A stretch of 64,000 bases of DNA from Micromonospora sp. Llam0 (GTDB lineage Bacteria > Actinomycetota > Actinomycetes > Mycobacteriales > Micromonosporaceae): positions 744,001-808,000 of the forward strand of contig NZ_RJJY01000002.1 in NCBI RefSeq assembly GCF_003751085.1, written 5' to 3'. Made by a program: the position numbers and the translations under genes. How positions within the stretch are numbered: position 1 is the stretch's first letter; the number at the start of each line of letters is the position of its first letter. A model generated the notes under the pieces. It did not search any database, had not been told where the DNA came from, and saw nothing but the letters and a program-made list of their open reading frames with translations. This document shows positions 17,969-28,409 of this stretch, piece after piece.

Positions 17969-18757
17969 ATGACACCGATCGCCATCGTCACCGGAGCGTC
18001 CAGCGGGATCGGCGCGGCCACCGCCCGCCGGCTGGCCGCCGACGGCTTCCATGTGGTCGCCGCCGCCCGCCGCGCCGACCGGCTCGCCGACCTGGTCGCC
18101 TCGATCTCCGACAGCGGCGGTGCCGCCACTGCGGTGACCTGCGACGTCACCGACGACGGGTCGGTGGCCGGGCTGGCGCAGGCGGTCACCGGGCTGGCCC
18201 AGCAGGGTGACCCACCCGGACGGGTCACCCTGCTGGTGAACAACGCCGGCGGAGCGCGTGGGCTGGACCCGGTCGAGTCCGCGCCGGTGGCCGACTGGCG
18301 GTGGATGTACGAGGTGAACGTGCTCGGCACGCTGCGGGTCACCCAGGCCCTGCTGCCGGCGCTGACCGCCAGCGGGGCCGGCACCGTCGTGGTGATCGGC
18401 TCCACCGCCGGGCAGGTCGTCTACGAGGGCGGTGGCGGCTACACCGCCGCCAAGCACGGCCAGGCCGCGCTGACCGAGACGCTGCGGCTGGAGCTGTGCG
18501 GCCGGCCGGTCCGGGTGGTCGAGATCGATCCGGGCATGGTGCGTACCGACGAGTTCAGTGTGAACCGGTTCGACGGGGACACCGCGCGGGCCGACGCGGT
18601 CTACGCGGGGGTGGCCGAGCCGCTGGTCGCCGACGACATCGCCGACTGCGTCGCCTGGTGCGCCACCCGGCCGCAGCACGTCAACGTGGACCGGCTGGTG
18701 GTCCGCCCGTTGGCCCAGGCAGCGCAGCACAAGGTGCACCGGGTGCTGCCCGGGTGA
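17969..18757 (+). CDS. short-chain dehydrogenase/reductase (Rv0484c-like)
   Basis: The 262-residue classical SDR has the cofactor motif VTGASSGIGAATA at residues 7-19, NNAGGARG near 93, catalytic Ser in VVIGSTAGQVVYEGGGG and the catalytic Tyr-x3-Lys in YTAAKHGQ. A basic pair, AARRADR after strand 2, suggests NADP(H) preference. The substrate is unknown. The gene diverges from mshA and overlaps the following methyltransferase start by 4 bases (GTGA), so the two are co-translated. Confidence 0.88.
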   Translation: MTPIAIVTGASSGIGAATARRLAADGFHVVAAARRADRLADLVASISDSGGAATAVTCDVTDDGSVAGLAQAVTGLAQQGDPPGRVTLLVNNAGGARGLDPVESAPVADWRWMYEVNVLGTLRVTQALLPALTASGAGTVVVIGSTAGQVVYEGGGGYTAAKHGQAALTETLRLELCGRPVRVVEIDPGMVRTDEFSVNRFDGDTARADAVYAGVAEPLVADDIADCVAWCATRPQHVNVDRLVVRPLAQAAQHKVHRVLPG

Positions 18758-19605
18758 GCAGGGGTCGGGCGGCCCGGCCGGTCGGAGCCCGCACGCCCGA
18801 CGCGGCCCGGCCGGTCGGCGAGGTCACCCGGGGCACCACCGCGCCGAACCGGCTGCGCCGGGCCGACCGGTGGATCGCGTACCGCTGCGGGTCGGCGCTG
18901 ACGGACGCGGCCGGGCCACCGCTGGTGGTCGACCTGGGTTTCGGCGCCCACCCGGTGACCACCGTCGAGCTGGCCGCCCGGTTGCGGGCGGTGCGACCGG
19001 ACGTGCGGGTGGTCGGGCTGGAGATCGACCCGGACCGGGTCGCGGCGGCGGCTCCGGCCGCCGCGCCGCCACAACTGACCTTCGGCCGGGGTGGATTCGA
19101 GCTGGCCGGGCTCCGGCCGGTGCTGGTCCGCGCGTTCAACGTGCTGCGCCAGTACGCCGAGTCCGACGTCGCGGCGGCGTGGGCGACGATGAGCACCGCG
19201 CTCGCCCCCGGGGGGTTGCTGGTCGAGGGGACCTGTGACGAACCGGGCCGGGTCTGCTCCTGGGTGCTGCTCGACGCCGCCGGGCCGGTCTCGCTGACCC
19301 TGGCCGGCCGGTTGGCCACCCTGGCCGGCCCGGCCGGCGGCGGGCCGGCGGTGCTCGCCGAACGGCTGCCCAAGGCGCTGATCCACCGCAACGTGCCGGG
19401 CGAGCGGGTGCACGCACTGCTGCGGGCGCTCGACGAGAGCTGGCGGGCGGCGGCCGGCTACGCACCGTACGGGCCACGGCAGCGCTGGCTGCACACGGTG
19501 TCGGCGCTGCGGGACGGCGGCTGGCCGGTGCTGGACCGACCGGCGCGGTGGCGGCTCGGCGAGTTGACCGTGCCCTGGTCGGCGGTGGCCCCGGCCGGCG
19601 GTTGA
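18754..19605 (+). CDS. class I SAM-dependent methyltransferase-like protein
   Basis: The 283-residue protein has a Rossmann-type SAM-binding motif I (VVDLGFGAHPVTTVELAARL near residue 55) and an acidic motif II (VVGLEIDPDRVAAA). A later hydrophobic strand reads LVRAFNVLRQYAESDV. An N-terminal arm of about 45 basic, Pro/Arg-rich residues precedes the domain. The substrate is unknown. The GTG start at 18754 overlaps the SDR stop and is in frame with the whole domain. The C-terminal part, GYAPYGPRQRWLHTVSALR, is specific to this actinobacterial family. Confidence 0.78.
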   Translation: MSRGRAARPVGARTPDAARPVGEVTRGTTAPNRLRRADRWIAYRCGSALTDAAGPPLVVDLGFGAHPVTTVELAARLRAVRPDVRVVGLEIDPDRVAAAAPAAAPPQLTFGRGGFELAGLRPVLVRAFNVLRQYAESDVAAAWATMSTALAPGGLLVEGTCDEPGRVCSWVLLDAAGPVSLTLAGRLATLAGPAGGGPAVLAERLPKALIHRNVPGERVHALLRALDESWRAAAGYAPYGPRQRWLHTVSALRDGGWPVLDRPARWRLGELTVPWSAVAPAGG

Positions 19606-19665
19606 GCAGTGGTCCCGACGGCCCGTCGCGTGATGGCCCTGCCCGACGGGTCGGCTGCTCGGCGG

Positions 19666-20787
19666 CTAGTCGAACGAGCAGTTGACCAGGACCGGCTCCG
19701 GGTGCAGGGTCACGCCGAACCGGGCGCGGACTCCGTCCCTGATCGTGCCGGCCAGGTCGAGCAGTGCGGCGGTGCTGCCGCCGCCCCGGTGGGTGAGCGC
19801 CAGGGTGTGCTTGCTGGAGATGGCGACCGGCGCGTCGCCGCCCGGGTAGCCCTTGCCGTACCCGGCCTTGTCGATCAGCCAGGCCGCGCTGACCTTGACC
19901 GCGTCGCCACCGGCGACCGGCCAGGTCGCCGGCTCGCCCGTCCCGGCCGCGGCGACCCGGGCATGGAACCGCTGCGCGGCGGCGGCGTCCAGCACCGGGT
20001 TGGTGAAGAACGAGCCCACCGAGCGGGTGTCCGGGTCGGTGGCGTCGAGCACCATCCCCTTGCCGGCCCGTAACCGCAGCACCGCGGCGCGGGCGTCGGC
20101 CAGTGGCACCCGGTCACCGACGGCGACGCCGAAGCTGCGGGCCAACTCGGCGTAGCGCACCGGGGTGGACAGCTCGCTGCGGACCAGTTGGAAGTCCACC
20201 GCCAGCACCAGGTAGCGATCATTGCGTTTGAACAGGCTGTCCCGGTAGGCGAACCGGCAGTCGGCGGCGGGCAACGCGTACCGCTCGTCGGTGAGCCGGT
20301 CGTGCACATGCACGGCCTGCACGGTCTCGGCGACCTCCTGGCCGTAGGCGCCGACGTTCTGGATCGGGGTGGCACCGGCCGCGCCCGGGATACCGGACAG
20401 GCACTCCACCCCGGACCAGCCGGCGGCGACGGTCGCCGCGACCAGGTCGTCCCACGGCTCGCCGGCCTCGACCCGGATGGTGACGGTGGCCGGACCCCCT
20501 GCCCCCGCCGGTTCCTCGGCGACCACCTGGAATCCGGTGGAGCGAACCAGGATCACCGTGCCGGGGAACCCGTCGTCGCCGATCACCACGTTGCTGCCGC
20601 CGCTGAGCAGCAAGATCTGCTCCCCGCGCCGGCCGGCGTCACGGACCGCCTCGGTCAGCTCGTCGGCGGTGGTCGCGGTGACCAGCCGGTCGGCCGGGCC
20701 GCCGAGGGCAAGCGTGGTATAGCGTGCCAACGGCGCAAGGGCCGTCGGGTCTTCAGCAGATGGCGCGTGGGCACTAACGTCAGGCAC
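19666..20787 (-). CDS. murB: UDP-N-acetylmuramate dehydrogenase
   Basis: The 373-residue flavoenzyme reduces UDP-GlcNAc-enolpyruvate to UDP-MurNAc with NADPH for peptidoglycan. FAD contacts are in LLLSGGSNVVIGDDGF and GIPGAAGATPIQNVGAYGQE. CRFAYRDSLFK carries the Tyr/Arg substrate region, SVGSFFTNP the proton-donating Ser, and HPEPVLVNCSFD the C-terminal Glu. The frame is open 300 codons upstream, but GTG at 20787 gives the family-length N-terminus MPDVSAHAPSAED. It is the Rv0482 equivalent and converges on the methyltransferase gene. Confidence 0.95.
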   Translation of the reverse strand: MPDVSAHAPSAEDPTALAPLARYTTLALGGPADRLVTATTADELTEAVRDAGRRGEQILLLSGGSNVVIGDDGFPGTVILVRSTGFQVVAEEPAGAGGPATVTIRVEAGEPWDDLVAATVAAGWSGVECLSGIPGAAGATPIQNVGAYGQEVAETVQAVHVHDRLTDERYALPAADCRFAYRDSLFKRNDRYLVLAVDFQLVRSELSTPVRYAELARSFGVAVGDRVPLADARAAVLRLRAGKGMVLDATDPDTRSVGSFFTNPVLDAAAAQRFHARVAAAGTGEPATWPVAGGDAVKVSAAWLIDKAGYGKGYPGGDAPVAISSKHTLALTHRGGGSTAALLDLAGTIRDGVRARFGVTLHPEPVLVNCSFD

Positions 20788-20856
20788 GCCCCTCACCCTA
20801 GGCTGGAATCCACCCGCGCCACGCCACTGGCTGTCGGCTCGACCCGGAGGATCATG

Positions 20857-21618
20857 ATGAGCAGGCTGCACGGCTCCAAGGACTTCTGGCTCGGCGCACT
20901 GCGGGCGGACGGTCCGGCGTTCCGGGCCGCGGTCGCCCAGGTGCCGCTGGACGCGCCGGTGCCGTCCTGCCCGGACTGGACGGTCGTCGACCTGGTGCAC
21001 CATCTCGGCGCGGTGTACGCCTGGGTGCGCGAGCACGTGGTGCGCGGAGTGGTCGATCCGCCGACCGTGCGGTCCGAGATGACCGGCCGGCCCGGCGGCG
21101 ACGAGGCGCTTGTCTGGTGGCAGCAGGAGTTCGACGCGCTGGTCAATCTGCTCGACGGGATCGACCCGGAGCTGCCGGCGTGGAACTGGGCGCCGCAGGC
21201 GAAGAAGGCGGCGTTCTGGCCACGCCGGATCGCGCACGAGACCGCGGTGCACCGCTGGGACGCGCAGACGGCGATCGCCGGGGTGGAGCCGGTAGAGGCG
21301 AAGCTGGCCGCCGACGGGATCAGCGAGGTGCTGGACTCCTGGCTGCCGGCGGGCCGGCGGCGCAGTCACCAGCCGGCGTACGGGGTGGCGCATCTGGTGG
21401 CGACCGACGCCGAGCAGGAGTGGTACGTCCGGTTGCGGGGCGAGGGCATGGCGCTGCTGGACACCGACACGATCCTCGACTCCGACGATCATCACACCCG
21501 GACCCTGGCCACCGGCACCGCGAGTGACCTGCTCCTCGGGCTCTGGGGTCGGGTGCAGTTCGACGTGCTGGACGTCTCCGGCGACGCCACGCTGCTGGAC
21601 GCGCTCCGGGTCGGCTGA
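20857..21618 (+). CDS. maleylpyruvate isomerase N-terminal (DinB-like) mycothiol-dependent-type enzyme
   Basis: The 253-residue protein begins with a DinB/MDMPI four-helix bundle. PSCPDWTVVDLVHHLGAVYAW carries the first metal His, and the HETAVHRWDAQTA stretch near residue 130 carries the others. A C-terminal domain of about 90 residues is typical of the TIGR03083 group. Members use mycothiol as cofactor or bind divalent metal; the exact reaction is unknown here. GGAGG at 20846-20850 favours ATG 20857 over the adjacent ATG 20854. It diverges from murB. Confidence 0.85.
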   Translation: MSRLHGSKDFWLGALRADGPAFRAAVAQVPLDAPVPSCPDWTVVDLVHHLGAVYAWVREHVVRGVVDPPTVRSEMTGRPGGDEALVWWQQEFDALVNLLDGIDPELPAWNWAPQAKKAAFWPRRIAHETAVHRWDAQTAIAGVEPVEAKLAADGISEVLDSWLPAGRRRSHQPAYGVAHLVATDAEQEWYVRLRGEGMALLDTDTILDSDDHHTRTLATGTASDLLLGLWGRVQFDVLDVSGDATLLDALRVG

Positions 21619-21744
21619 CCACCGGTCACGTCCCAGCCGGCGATGCTGGCGTCCGGTCGTCCCTGGCGATGCTGGCGTAGGTAACGTGCCGGCAACTTTC
21701 TGCGAACGCTCACTTGACATGGAAGTGATTCAGGTCCCACTCTC

Positions 21745-21760
21745 GTGAGAGCGCTCTCAC
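21745..21760. promoter_or_regulatory. perfect 16-base palindrome, LacI-family (CebR-like) operator
   Basis: GTGAGAGCGCTCTCAC is a perfect inverted repeat centred on the CG typical of LacI-family operators. It lies 105 bases upstream of the binding-protein start and is preceded by a -35-like TTGACA at 21714-21719. It resembles the CebR site of Streptomyces (TGGGAGCGCTCCCA). The LacI repressor encoded at the end of the operon is the likely ligand. Confidence 0.8.
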
Positions 21761-21865
21761 CGACCACGCCGGCCAACCGGCCAGATCGCCAGGTCAACGC
21801 AGAGCCAGTCAGCAACCACGCAGTTTCCGCACCCCACCATGCCTGGACCTGAGAGGGGTCAATCC

Positions 21866-23170
21866 ATGGGCGCCAATTCACGCCGCCGGTTGGTCACCGC
21901 GACCGCCGCCGCGGTCACCGTACTCGCCGCAGCCACCGGCTGCGGCGGCGACGAAGCCACCGACGACGGCACCATCACCCTGACCGTCGACGTCTTCGGC
22001 CAGTTCGGCTACGAGAAACTGTACAAGCAGTACGAGGCCGAAAACCCCGGCATCAAGATCGTCGAACGGGGCACCGGCACCAACCTCGACGAGTACTCCC
22101 CCAAGCTGACCCAGTGGCTGGCCGCCGGCAAGGGCGCCGGTGACGTCGTCGCCATCGAGGAGGGCCTGCTGATCGAGTACAAGGCCAACCCGCAGAACTT
22201 CGTGAATCTGCTCGACCACGGCGCCGCCGAGCTCGAAGGCAACTTCATGCCGTGGAAGTGGGACCAGGCGCTGACCGCCGACGGCAGCCAGCTGATCGGG
22301 CTCGGCACCGACGTCGGCGGCATGGCGATGTGCTACCGCACCGACCTGTTCGAGGCCGCCGGGCTGCCGACCGACCGCGGGGAGGTCTCCGCGCTCTGGC
22401 CGACCTGGCAGGACTACATCTCCGTCGGCGAGCAGTTCGTCGAGGCCGACACCGGCGCGTCGTTCCTGGACGCGGCGACCCAGACGTTCAACACGATCGT
22501 GCTGCAGACCGCCGGCGCCGCCGAGGGCTACCACTACTACGACCTCGAAGACAACCTCGTCGTCGACACCAACCCGGCCGTCAAGCAGGCCTGGGACATC
22601 ACCATGGACATCATCGACTCCGACCTGAGCGGCAAGTACGGCGCCTGGTCCGACGAGTGGGTGGCCGCGTTCAAGCAGGCCAAGTTCGCCACCATCGCCT
22701 GCCCCGCCTGGATGACCGGGGTGATCGAGGGCAACGCCGGCCCGGAGGCGGCCGGCAAGTGGGACATCGCCACGGTGCCCGGCGACGGCGGCAACTGGGG
22801 CGGGTCGCACCTGGCGGTGCCGGCGCAGAGCGAGCACCAGGAGGAGGCCGTCAAGCTGGTCAAGTTCCTGACCAGCCCGGAGGGGCACATCGGGGCGTTC
22901 AAGGCCAAGGGCCCGCTGCCGTCGTCGCCGCAGGCGCTCGACGACCCGGCGATCCTGGAGGCGACCAGCGAGTACTTCAACGACGCCCCGATCGGGCAGA
23001 TCTTCGGTGAAGGCGCCAAGAACCTCAAGCCGGTCTACATGGGACCGAAGAACCAGGCGGTACGCACCGAGGTGGAGAACGCCGTCCGTACGGTCGAGCT
23101 GGGTCAGCGTACGCCCGACGAGGGCTGGACCGACGCGGTGAACAACGCCAAGACGGCGGCCGAGAAGTGA
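21866..23170 (+). CDS. sugar ABC transporter substrate-binding lipoprotein (CebE-like)
   Basis: The 434-residue protein has a signal peptide with lipobox (AAATGCGG near residue 26) and the family-1 extracellular solute-binding fold: ITLTVDVFGQFGYEKLYKQ, then FKQAKFATIACPAWMTGVIE and NWGGSHLAVPAQSEH. It is anchored on the outer face of the membrane and delivers an oligosaccharide to the two permeases that follow. The co-encoded beta-glucosidase points to cellobiose or another beta-glucoside. GAGAGGGG at 21851 is its ribosome-binding site. It overlaps the next gene by 4 bases. No ATPase is encoded here, as in ceb systems that use the shared MsiK. Confidence 0.9.
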   Translation: MGANSRRRLVTATAAAVTVLAAATGCGGDEATDDGTITLTVDVFGQFGYEKLYKQYEAENPGIKIVERGTGTNLDEYSPKLTQWLAAGKGAGDVVAIEEGLLIEYKANPQNFVNLLDHGAAELEGNFMPWKWDQALTADGSQLIGLGTDVGGMAMCYRTDLFEAAGLPTDRGEVSALWPTWQDYISVGEQFVEADTGASFLDAATQTFNTIVLQTAGAAEGYHYYDLEDNLVVDTNPAVKQAWDITMDIIDSDLSGKYGAWSDEWVAAFKQAKFATIACPAWMTGVIEGNAGPEAAGKWDIATVPGDGGNWGGSHLAVPAQSEHQEEAVKLVKFLTSPEGHIGAFKAKGPLPSSPQALDDPAILEATSEYFNDAPIGQIFGEGAKNLKPVYMGPKNQAVRTEVENAVRTVELGQRTPDEGWTDAVNNAKTAAEK

Positions 23171-24183
23171 CCGCAGGCCGGGTGGCGCAGGTCGAGCCGG
23201 GGCAGCCGGCCGCCGACGCCACCCGGCCGGCCCGGCGACAGCCCGAGCCGCCGCACCGGCGGCCCCGGCTGTGGCTGGCCCGGCTGGACACCAAAGCCTC
23301 CCCGTACCTGTACATCGCGCCGTTCTTCGTGCTGTTCGCGATCTTCGGCGCCTACCCGCTGGGCTACACGTTCTGGGTGTCGCTGCACGACTGGGACCTG
23401 CTCGCCGCCGAGCACCCGTTCGTCGGCTTCGACAATTACAGCCGGCTGCTCGGCGACGGCGACTTCTGGAACTCGGTGCTCAACACGTTGGGCATCTTCG
23501 TCATCTCGACGGTGCCGCAGCTGCTGCTGGCACTGTGGCTGGCGCACCTGCTGAACCGGCAGCTGCGGGCCCGTACGTCGTTCCGGATGAGCATCCTGAT
23601 CCCGAACATCACCTCGACGGCGGCGGTGGCGATCGTCTTCGGTCAGCTGTTCAGCCGCGAGTTCGGCATGATCAACTGGGCGCTGGACCTGGTCGGCATC
23701 GACGCCATCGACTGGCGCAACACCCGGTTCGGCGCCTGGGTGGCGATCTCGACGATGGTCGACTGGCGGTGGACCGGCTACAACGCGCTGATCTTCCTGG
23801 CCGCGATGCAGTCCATCCCGAAGGACCTGTACGAATCGGCGGCGATCGACGGTGCCAGCCCGGTCCGGCAGTTCTGGTCGATCACCGTACCGATGCTGCG
23901 GCCGACGATTGTCTTCTGCGTCATCATCTCCACCATCGGCGGACTGCAACTGTTCACCGAGCCGCTGCTGTTCAACTCCGGCCCCAACCCGATCCGGGGC
24001 GGGCCGCTGCGCGAGTCGCAGACGATGACCATGTACATGTTCGAGAACGCGTTCGCGCCGCACTTCAACTTCGGCTACGGCTCGGCGATCGCCTGGATGC
24101 TGTTCGCCCTGATCGTCGTCATCTCGCTGATCAACGTGCTGGTGATCCGCCGGCTCGGCAACAGCACCCGGAAGCAGGGGTGA
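23167..24183 (+). CDS. sugar ABC transporter permease (CebF/MalF-like)
   Basis: The 338-residue inner-membrane protein has six to seven hydrophobic segments after a 40-residue Pro/Arg-rich cytoplasmic N-terminus. The EAA loop, which contacts the ATPase, reads YESAAIDGASPVRQFWSITVP near residue 220. It pairs with the next permease to form the channel. The GTG start overlaps the binding-protein stop (GTGA), and its own stop overlaps the next GTG the same way, so translation is coupled. Confidence 0.92.
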   Translation: MTAGRVAQVEPGQPAADATRPARRQPEPPHRRPRLWLARLDTKASPYLYIAPFFVLFAIFGAYPLGYTFWVSLHDWDLLAAEHPFVGFDNYSRLLGDGDFWNSVLNTLGIFVISTVPQLLLALWLAHLLNRQLRARTSFRMSILIPNITSTAAVAIVFGQLFSREFGMINWALDLVGIDAIDWRNTRFGAWVAISTMVDWRWTGYNALIFLAAMQSIPKDLYESAAIDGASPVRQFWSITVPMLRPTIVFCVIISTIGGLQLFTEPLLFNSGPNPIRGGPLRESQTMTMYMFENAFAPHFNFGYGSAIAWMLFALIVVISLINVLVIRRLGNSTRKQG

Positions 24184-25027
24184 GCACCGTGAAAGCCAGT
24201 CAGCACCTGTGGAGCGCCAGCAAACTGACGTACGCGACGCTGATCGTCGCCGGGCTGATGTCGATCTTCCCGATCTACTGGATGTTCGTGGTCGCCACCC
24301 GGTCCAGTGACGCGATGGGGCAGATCCCGCCGCCGCTGACCCCAGGCGGCAACCTGCCGGGCAACATCGAACGGCTGTTCAACAACCCGGACGCGTACTT
24401 CCTCACCGGCATGATCAACTCGGCGATCGTCGCCGGCACCGTCACCTTCTCGGTGGTGCTGTTCTCGTCGCTGGCCGGGTTCGCCTTCGCCAAACTGCGG
24501 TTCAAGGGCTCCAACGCCCTGCTGCTGGTGATCATCGCGACGATGATGGTGCCGACCCAGCTCGGCGTCATCCCGCTGTACATGCTGATGAGCCAGCTGG
24601 ACTGGAACGACCGGCTCGCCGCGGTCATCGTGCCGGCGCTGGTCACCGGCTTCGGGGTGTTCCTGATGCGGCAGTACGCCAGCCAGGCGGTCAGCACCGA
24701 ACTGATCGAGGCGGCCCGGGTCGACGGCTGCTCCACGCTACGGATCTACTGGAACGTGGTGCTGCCGGCGTTGCGCCCCGCCGCCGCCGTGCTCGGTCTG
24801 CTCACCTTCATGACCATGTGGAACGACTTCCTCTGGCCGTACGCGGTGCTCAACGACCCGGAGAACCCGACCGTCCAGCTGTCGCTGCGGGCGCTGTCGA
24901 ACGGCTACTACAACGACATGTCGCAGGTCTTCACCGGTACGGCGCTCGCTACGCTGCCACTACTGATCGTGTTCATCATTTTCGGCCGTCAGATCATCGG
25001 CGGCATCATGGAAGGTGCTGTCAAGGC

Positions 25028-25031
<4 letters not shown>
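24180..25031 (+). CDS. sugar ABC transporter permease (CebG/MalG-like)
   Basis: The 283-residue protein has six membrane segments and the EAA loop IEAARVDGCSTLRIYWNVVLP near residue 185, the second half of the heteromeric channel. Its C-terminus FGRQIIGGIMEGAVKA is typical of MalG-type permeases. GTG at 24180 overlaps the upstream stop; a second GTG three codons on (24189) is possible. It overlaps the beta-glucosidase start by 4 bases. Confidence 0.92.
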
Positions 25032-26410
<1,379 letters not shown>

Positions 26411-26463
26411 GCCGCTGGCGTTTTCCGAGGTGGCGGCACCTTGCACAGACGGGGAGCACAGGC

Positions 26464-27480
26464 GTGAGCATGGCCAGGGAACGTCCGACGCTGGAGGCGG
26501 TGGCCCGCCGGGCCGGCGTGTCCCGGGCCACCGTCTCGCGCGTGGTGAACGGCTCCACCACCGTCGCCGTACCGATCCAGGACGCGGTCCGTCGGGCGGT
26601 CCAGGAGCTGGGGTACGTCCCCAACCTGGCCGCCCGCAGCCTGGTCACCCAGCGCACCGACTCGATGGGGCTGATCCTGCCGGAGACCGCCACCCGGGTC
26701 TTCTCCGACGACCAGGTCTTCCCCGGCATCATCCACGGCGTCAGCCAGGAGCTGGAGGCGGCCGACAAGCAGCTGGTGCTGATGATGTCCGGCTCGGTCG
26801 GCAGCCACGACCGGGTCGAGCGGTACGCCCTGGGCCGGCACGTCGACGGCGTCATGTTCGCCTCGATCCACGGCGTCGACCCGATGCCCGGCACGCTGGC
26901 CCGCAGCGGCCTGCCGGTGGTGTGCAGCGGCCGACCGATGGGACAGGTCAGCGCCGGGGTGCCGTACGTGGACGTGGAGAACGAGGCCGGCGCCGAGCGG
27001 GCGGTCCGCTACCTGCTCGGATCCGGCCGGCGACGGGTGGCGACGATCGCCGGCCCGCAGGACATGATCGCCGGGGTGGACCGGCTGGCCGGCTACCGGA
27101 CGGTGATCCGGGAGACCGGTGGGCGGTCGCTGGTCGCCGCCGGCGACTTCACCCGCGAGTCGGGCGCGATCGCGATGCGTCAGCTGCTCGAGGACGACCC
27201 GGCGTTGGACGCGGTCTTCGTCGCCTCCGATCTGATGGCCCACGGTGCCATCCGTACGCTGCGGGAAGCCGGCCGCCGGGTGCCCGACGACGTCGCGATC
27301 ATCGGTTTCGACGACATCGAGATGGCCGGCTACATGGACCCGGCGCTGACCACCGTCCGCCAGCCGATCCAGGAGATCGGCCGGACGCTGGCCCGGCTGC
27401 TGCTGCGGCTGGCCGACGGCGAGGCCGTCGAGCCGGCGGTGGTGCTGCCCACCGAGCTCGTCCGGCGCGACTCCGCCTGA
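26464..27480 (+). CDS. LacI-family transcriptional repressor (CebR-like)
   Basis: The 338-residue protein has an N-terminal LacI helix-turn-helix (LEAVARRAGVSRATVSRVVN) with hinge helix YVPNLAARSLVTQ, then a periplasmic-binding-protein-like sensor domain ending in IGFDDIEMAGYMDPALTTVR. It is expected to repress the operon from the palindrome at 21745 and to release it when the transported sugar binds. GTG at 26464 is preferred because GGGGAG lies 7 bases before it; ATG at 26470 is two codons in. It follows the beta-glucosidase by 53 bases. Confidence 0.92.
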   Translation: MSMARERPTLEAVARRAGVSRATVSRVVNGSTTVAVPIQDAVRRAVQELGYVPNLAARSLVTQRTDSMGLILPETATRVFSDDQVFPGIIHGVSQELEAADKQLVLMMSGSVGSHDRVERYALGRHVDGVMFASIHGVDPMPGTLARSGLPVVCSGRPMGQVSAGVPYVDVENEAGAERAVRYLLGSGRRRVATIAGPQDMIAGVDRLAGYRTVIRETGGRSLVAAGDFTRESGAIAMRQLLEDDPALDAVFVASDLMAHGAIRTLREAGRRVPDDVAIIGFDDIEMAGYMDPALTTVRQPIQEIGRTLARLLLRLADGEAVEPAVVLPTELVRRDSA

Positions 27481-27726
27481 GGTCCGGTTCCCGGTCCCGC
27501 TCTGGCCCTGCCTGACCTCGCCTGACTGGGTACGCGCGGTTTGCGAGATCGTGCAGATAAATGCAGTCTACAAAACCACTGGTCAGCCGTAATTCAATTC
27601 TGACTTTTCGTAGTCGTCGCAGGTCGGCACGCCCTCGCCGGCGCGCGCTAGATAACGGCAAGACATTGCCGATCACGAATGCCGCTGTTACGGTGACATC
27701 AAATCCGCAACAGGAAGGGGACATCC

Positions 27727-28050
27727 GTGCGTACTCTCGCAAGAGTCGCCGTCACCGCGGCGATGGTCGTGGGCGCGATGGCCGCCACCGGGACCGCAGC
27801 GGTCGCCGCCGACTCGTCATCCAACGCCCAGGTCAGCGCATCCGCCAGTGCGGCAGCCATCGACGTCTACTACGGCTACGGCAGCGGAAGCAGTGCGAGC
27901 AGCGCAGTCTACAACGCCAGGTACCAGGCCGAGCTCTGGGCGCAGATCGATGGCTACACCCCCTTCATCGACTGCTACGTATCCAGCTCGTACGTAAATC
28001 AGATCAGCGACTACTACTACACCGCGAACGTCACCCTGATCTGCTACTGA
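27727..28050 (+). CDS. small secreted protein of unknown function
   Basis: The 107-residue protein has a clear Sec signal peptide (RTLARVAVTAAMVVGAMAAT, cleavage probably after AVAA near residue 28). The mature part has about 79 residues and is Ser/Tyr-rich (YYGYGSGSSASSAVYNARYQ). Two cysteines (FIDCYV and LICY at the very end) could form one disulfide. GGAAGGGG precedes the GTG start by 7 bases. It stands alone, with a long perfect hairpin 26 bases after its stop. I do not recognise the family. Confidence 0.75.
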   Translation: MRTLARVAVTAAMVVGAMAATGTAAVAADSSSNAQVSASASAAAIDVYYGYGSGSSASSAVYNARYQAELWAQIDGYTPFIDCYVSSSYVNQISDYYYTANVTLICY

Positions 28051-28076
28051 CCCGCAATTCCGAGGACCGCGACAAA

Positions 28077-28110
28077 GTGCGCCGGCCCACCTTGCAGTGG
28101 GCCGGCGCAC
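28077..28110 (+). terminator. perfect 14-base-pair hairpin after the small secreted-protein gene
   Basis: GTGCGCCGGCCCAC (28077-28090) and GTGGGCCGGCGCAC (28097-28110) flank the loop CTTGCA. The stem is perfect and very GC-rich, without a U-tract, which is usual for actinobacterial terminators. Confidence 0.8.
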
Positions 28111-28409
28111 CACCGGGTGCAGCGTCTCGCTGGCGTCGATCAAGAAGGGTATCGAACCGACATTTGCCTTCCAACCAGATTAACTGGAACGATCTCCCCG
28201 AGAAGGAACAAGTTAAGAATCGGCGGGCGGTCGAAGTGTGGGGCAGCGGGTGGGTACGAGACGGCCACCGGTGCGAAACCCTTCGACGACCGCCCGTAGC
28301 GCCGACGCATCCGGTCCGTACGCTAGGCTGTAGATTGTGCATAGGTGCTTGGCGGGCGGTGCGAGCCGGGCCCGGTGAGCCGCTGGGACATCCTTGATAG
28401 ACAGGCACG
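28111..28409. other. gene-free stretch upstream of the GntR gene
   Basis: No reading frame here looks coding. The only structure seen is an inverted repeat, CGGGCGGTCGAA at 28224-28235 against TTCGACGACCGCCCG at 28282-28296 (three-base bulge), and a TGCA-centred half operator at 28333. The start of the stretch, 28150-28215, is AT-richer than its surroundings. Confidence 0.5.
28333..28344 (+). promoter_or_regulatory. half-site of the GATTRTGCAYAATC operator upstream of gntR
   Basis: GATTGTGCATAG matches the first eleven positions of the operator found in complete form at 29242, 39384 and 39641. Its place, 66 bases before the GntR start, suggests autoregulation. The right arm is degenerate, so this is the weakest of the four sites. 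Confidence 0.5.

Noticed and set aside
20788..21720. Upstream extension of the murB frame
   Set aside because: It runs antisense through the DinB-like gene; MurB length and motifs fit a start at 20787.
28111..28409. Possible small RNA or transposon end in the gap before gntR
   Set aside because: Only one bulged inverted repeat is visible, with no transposase remnant, promoter or terminator to support an RNA.
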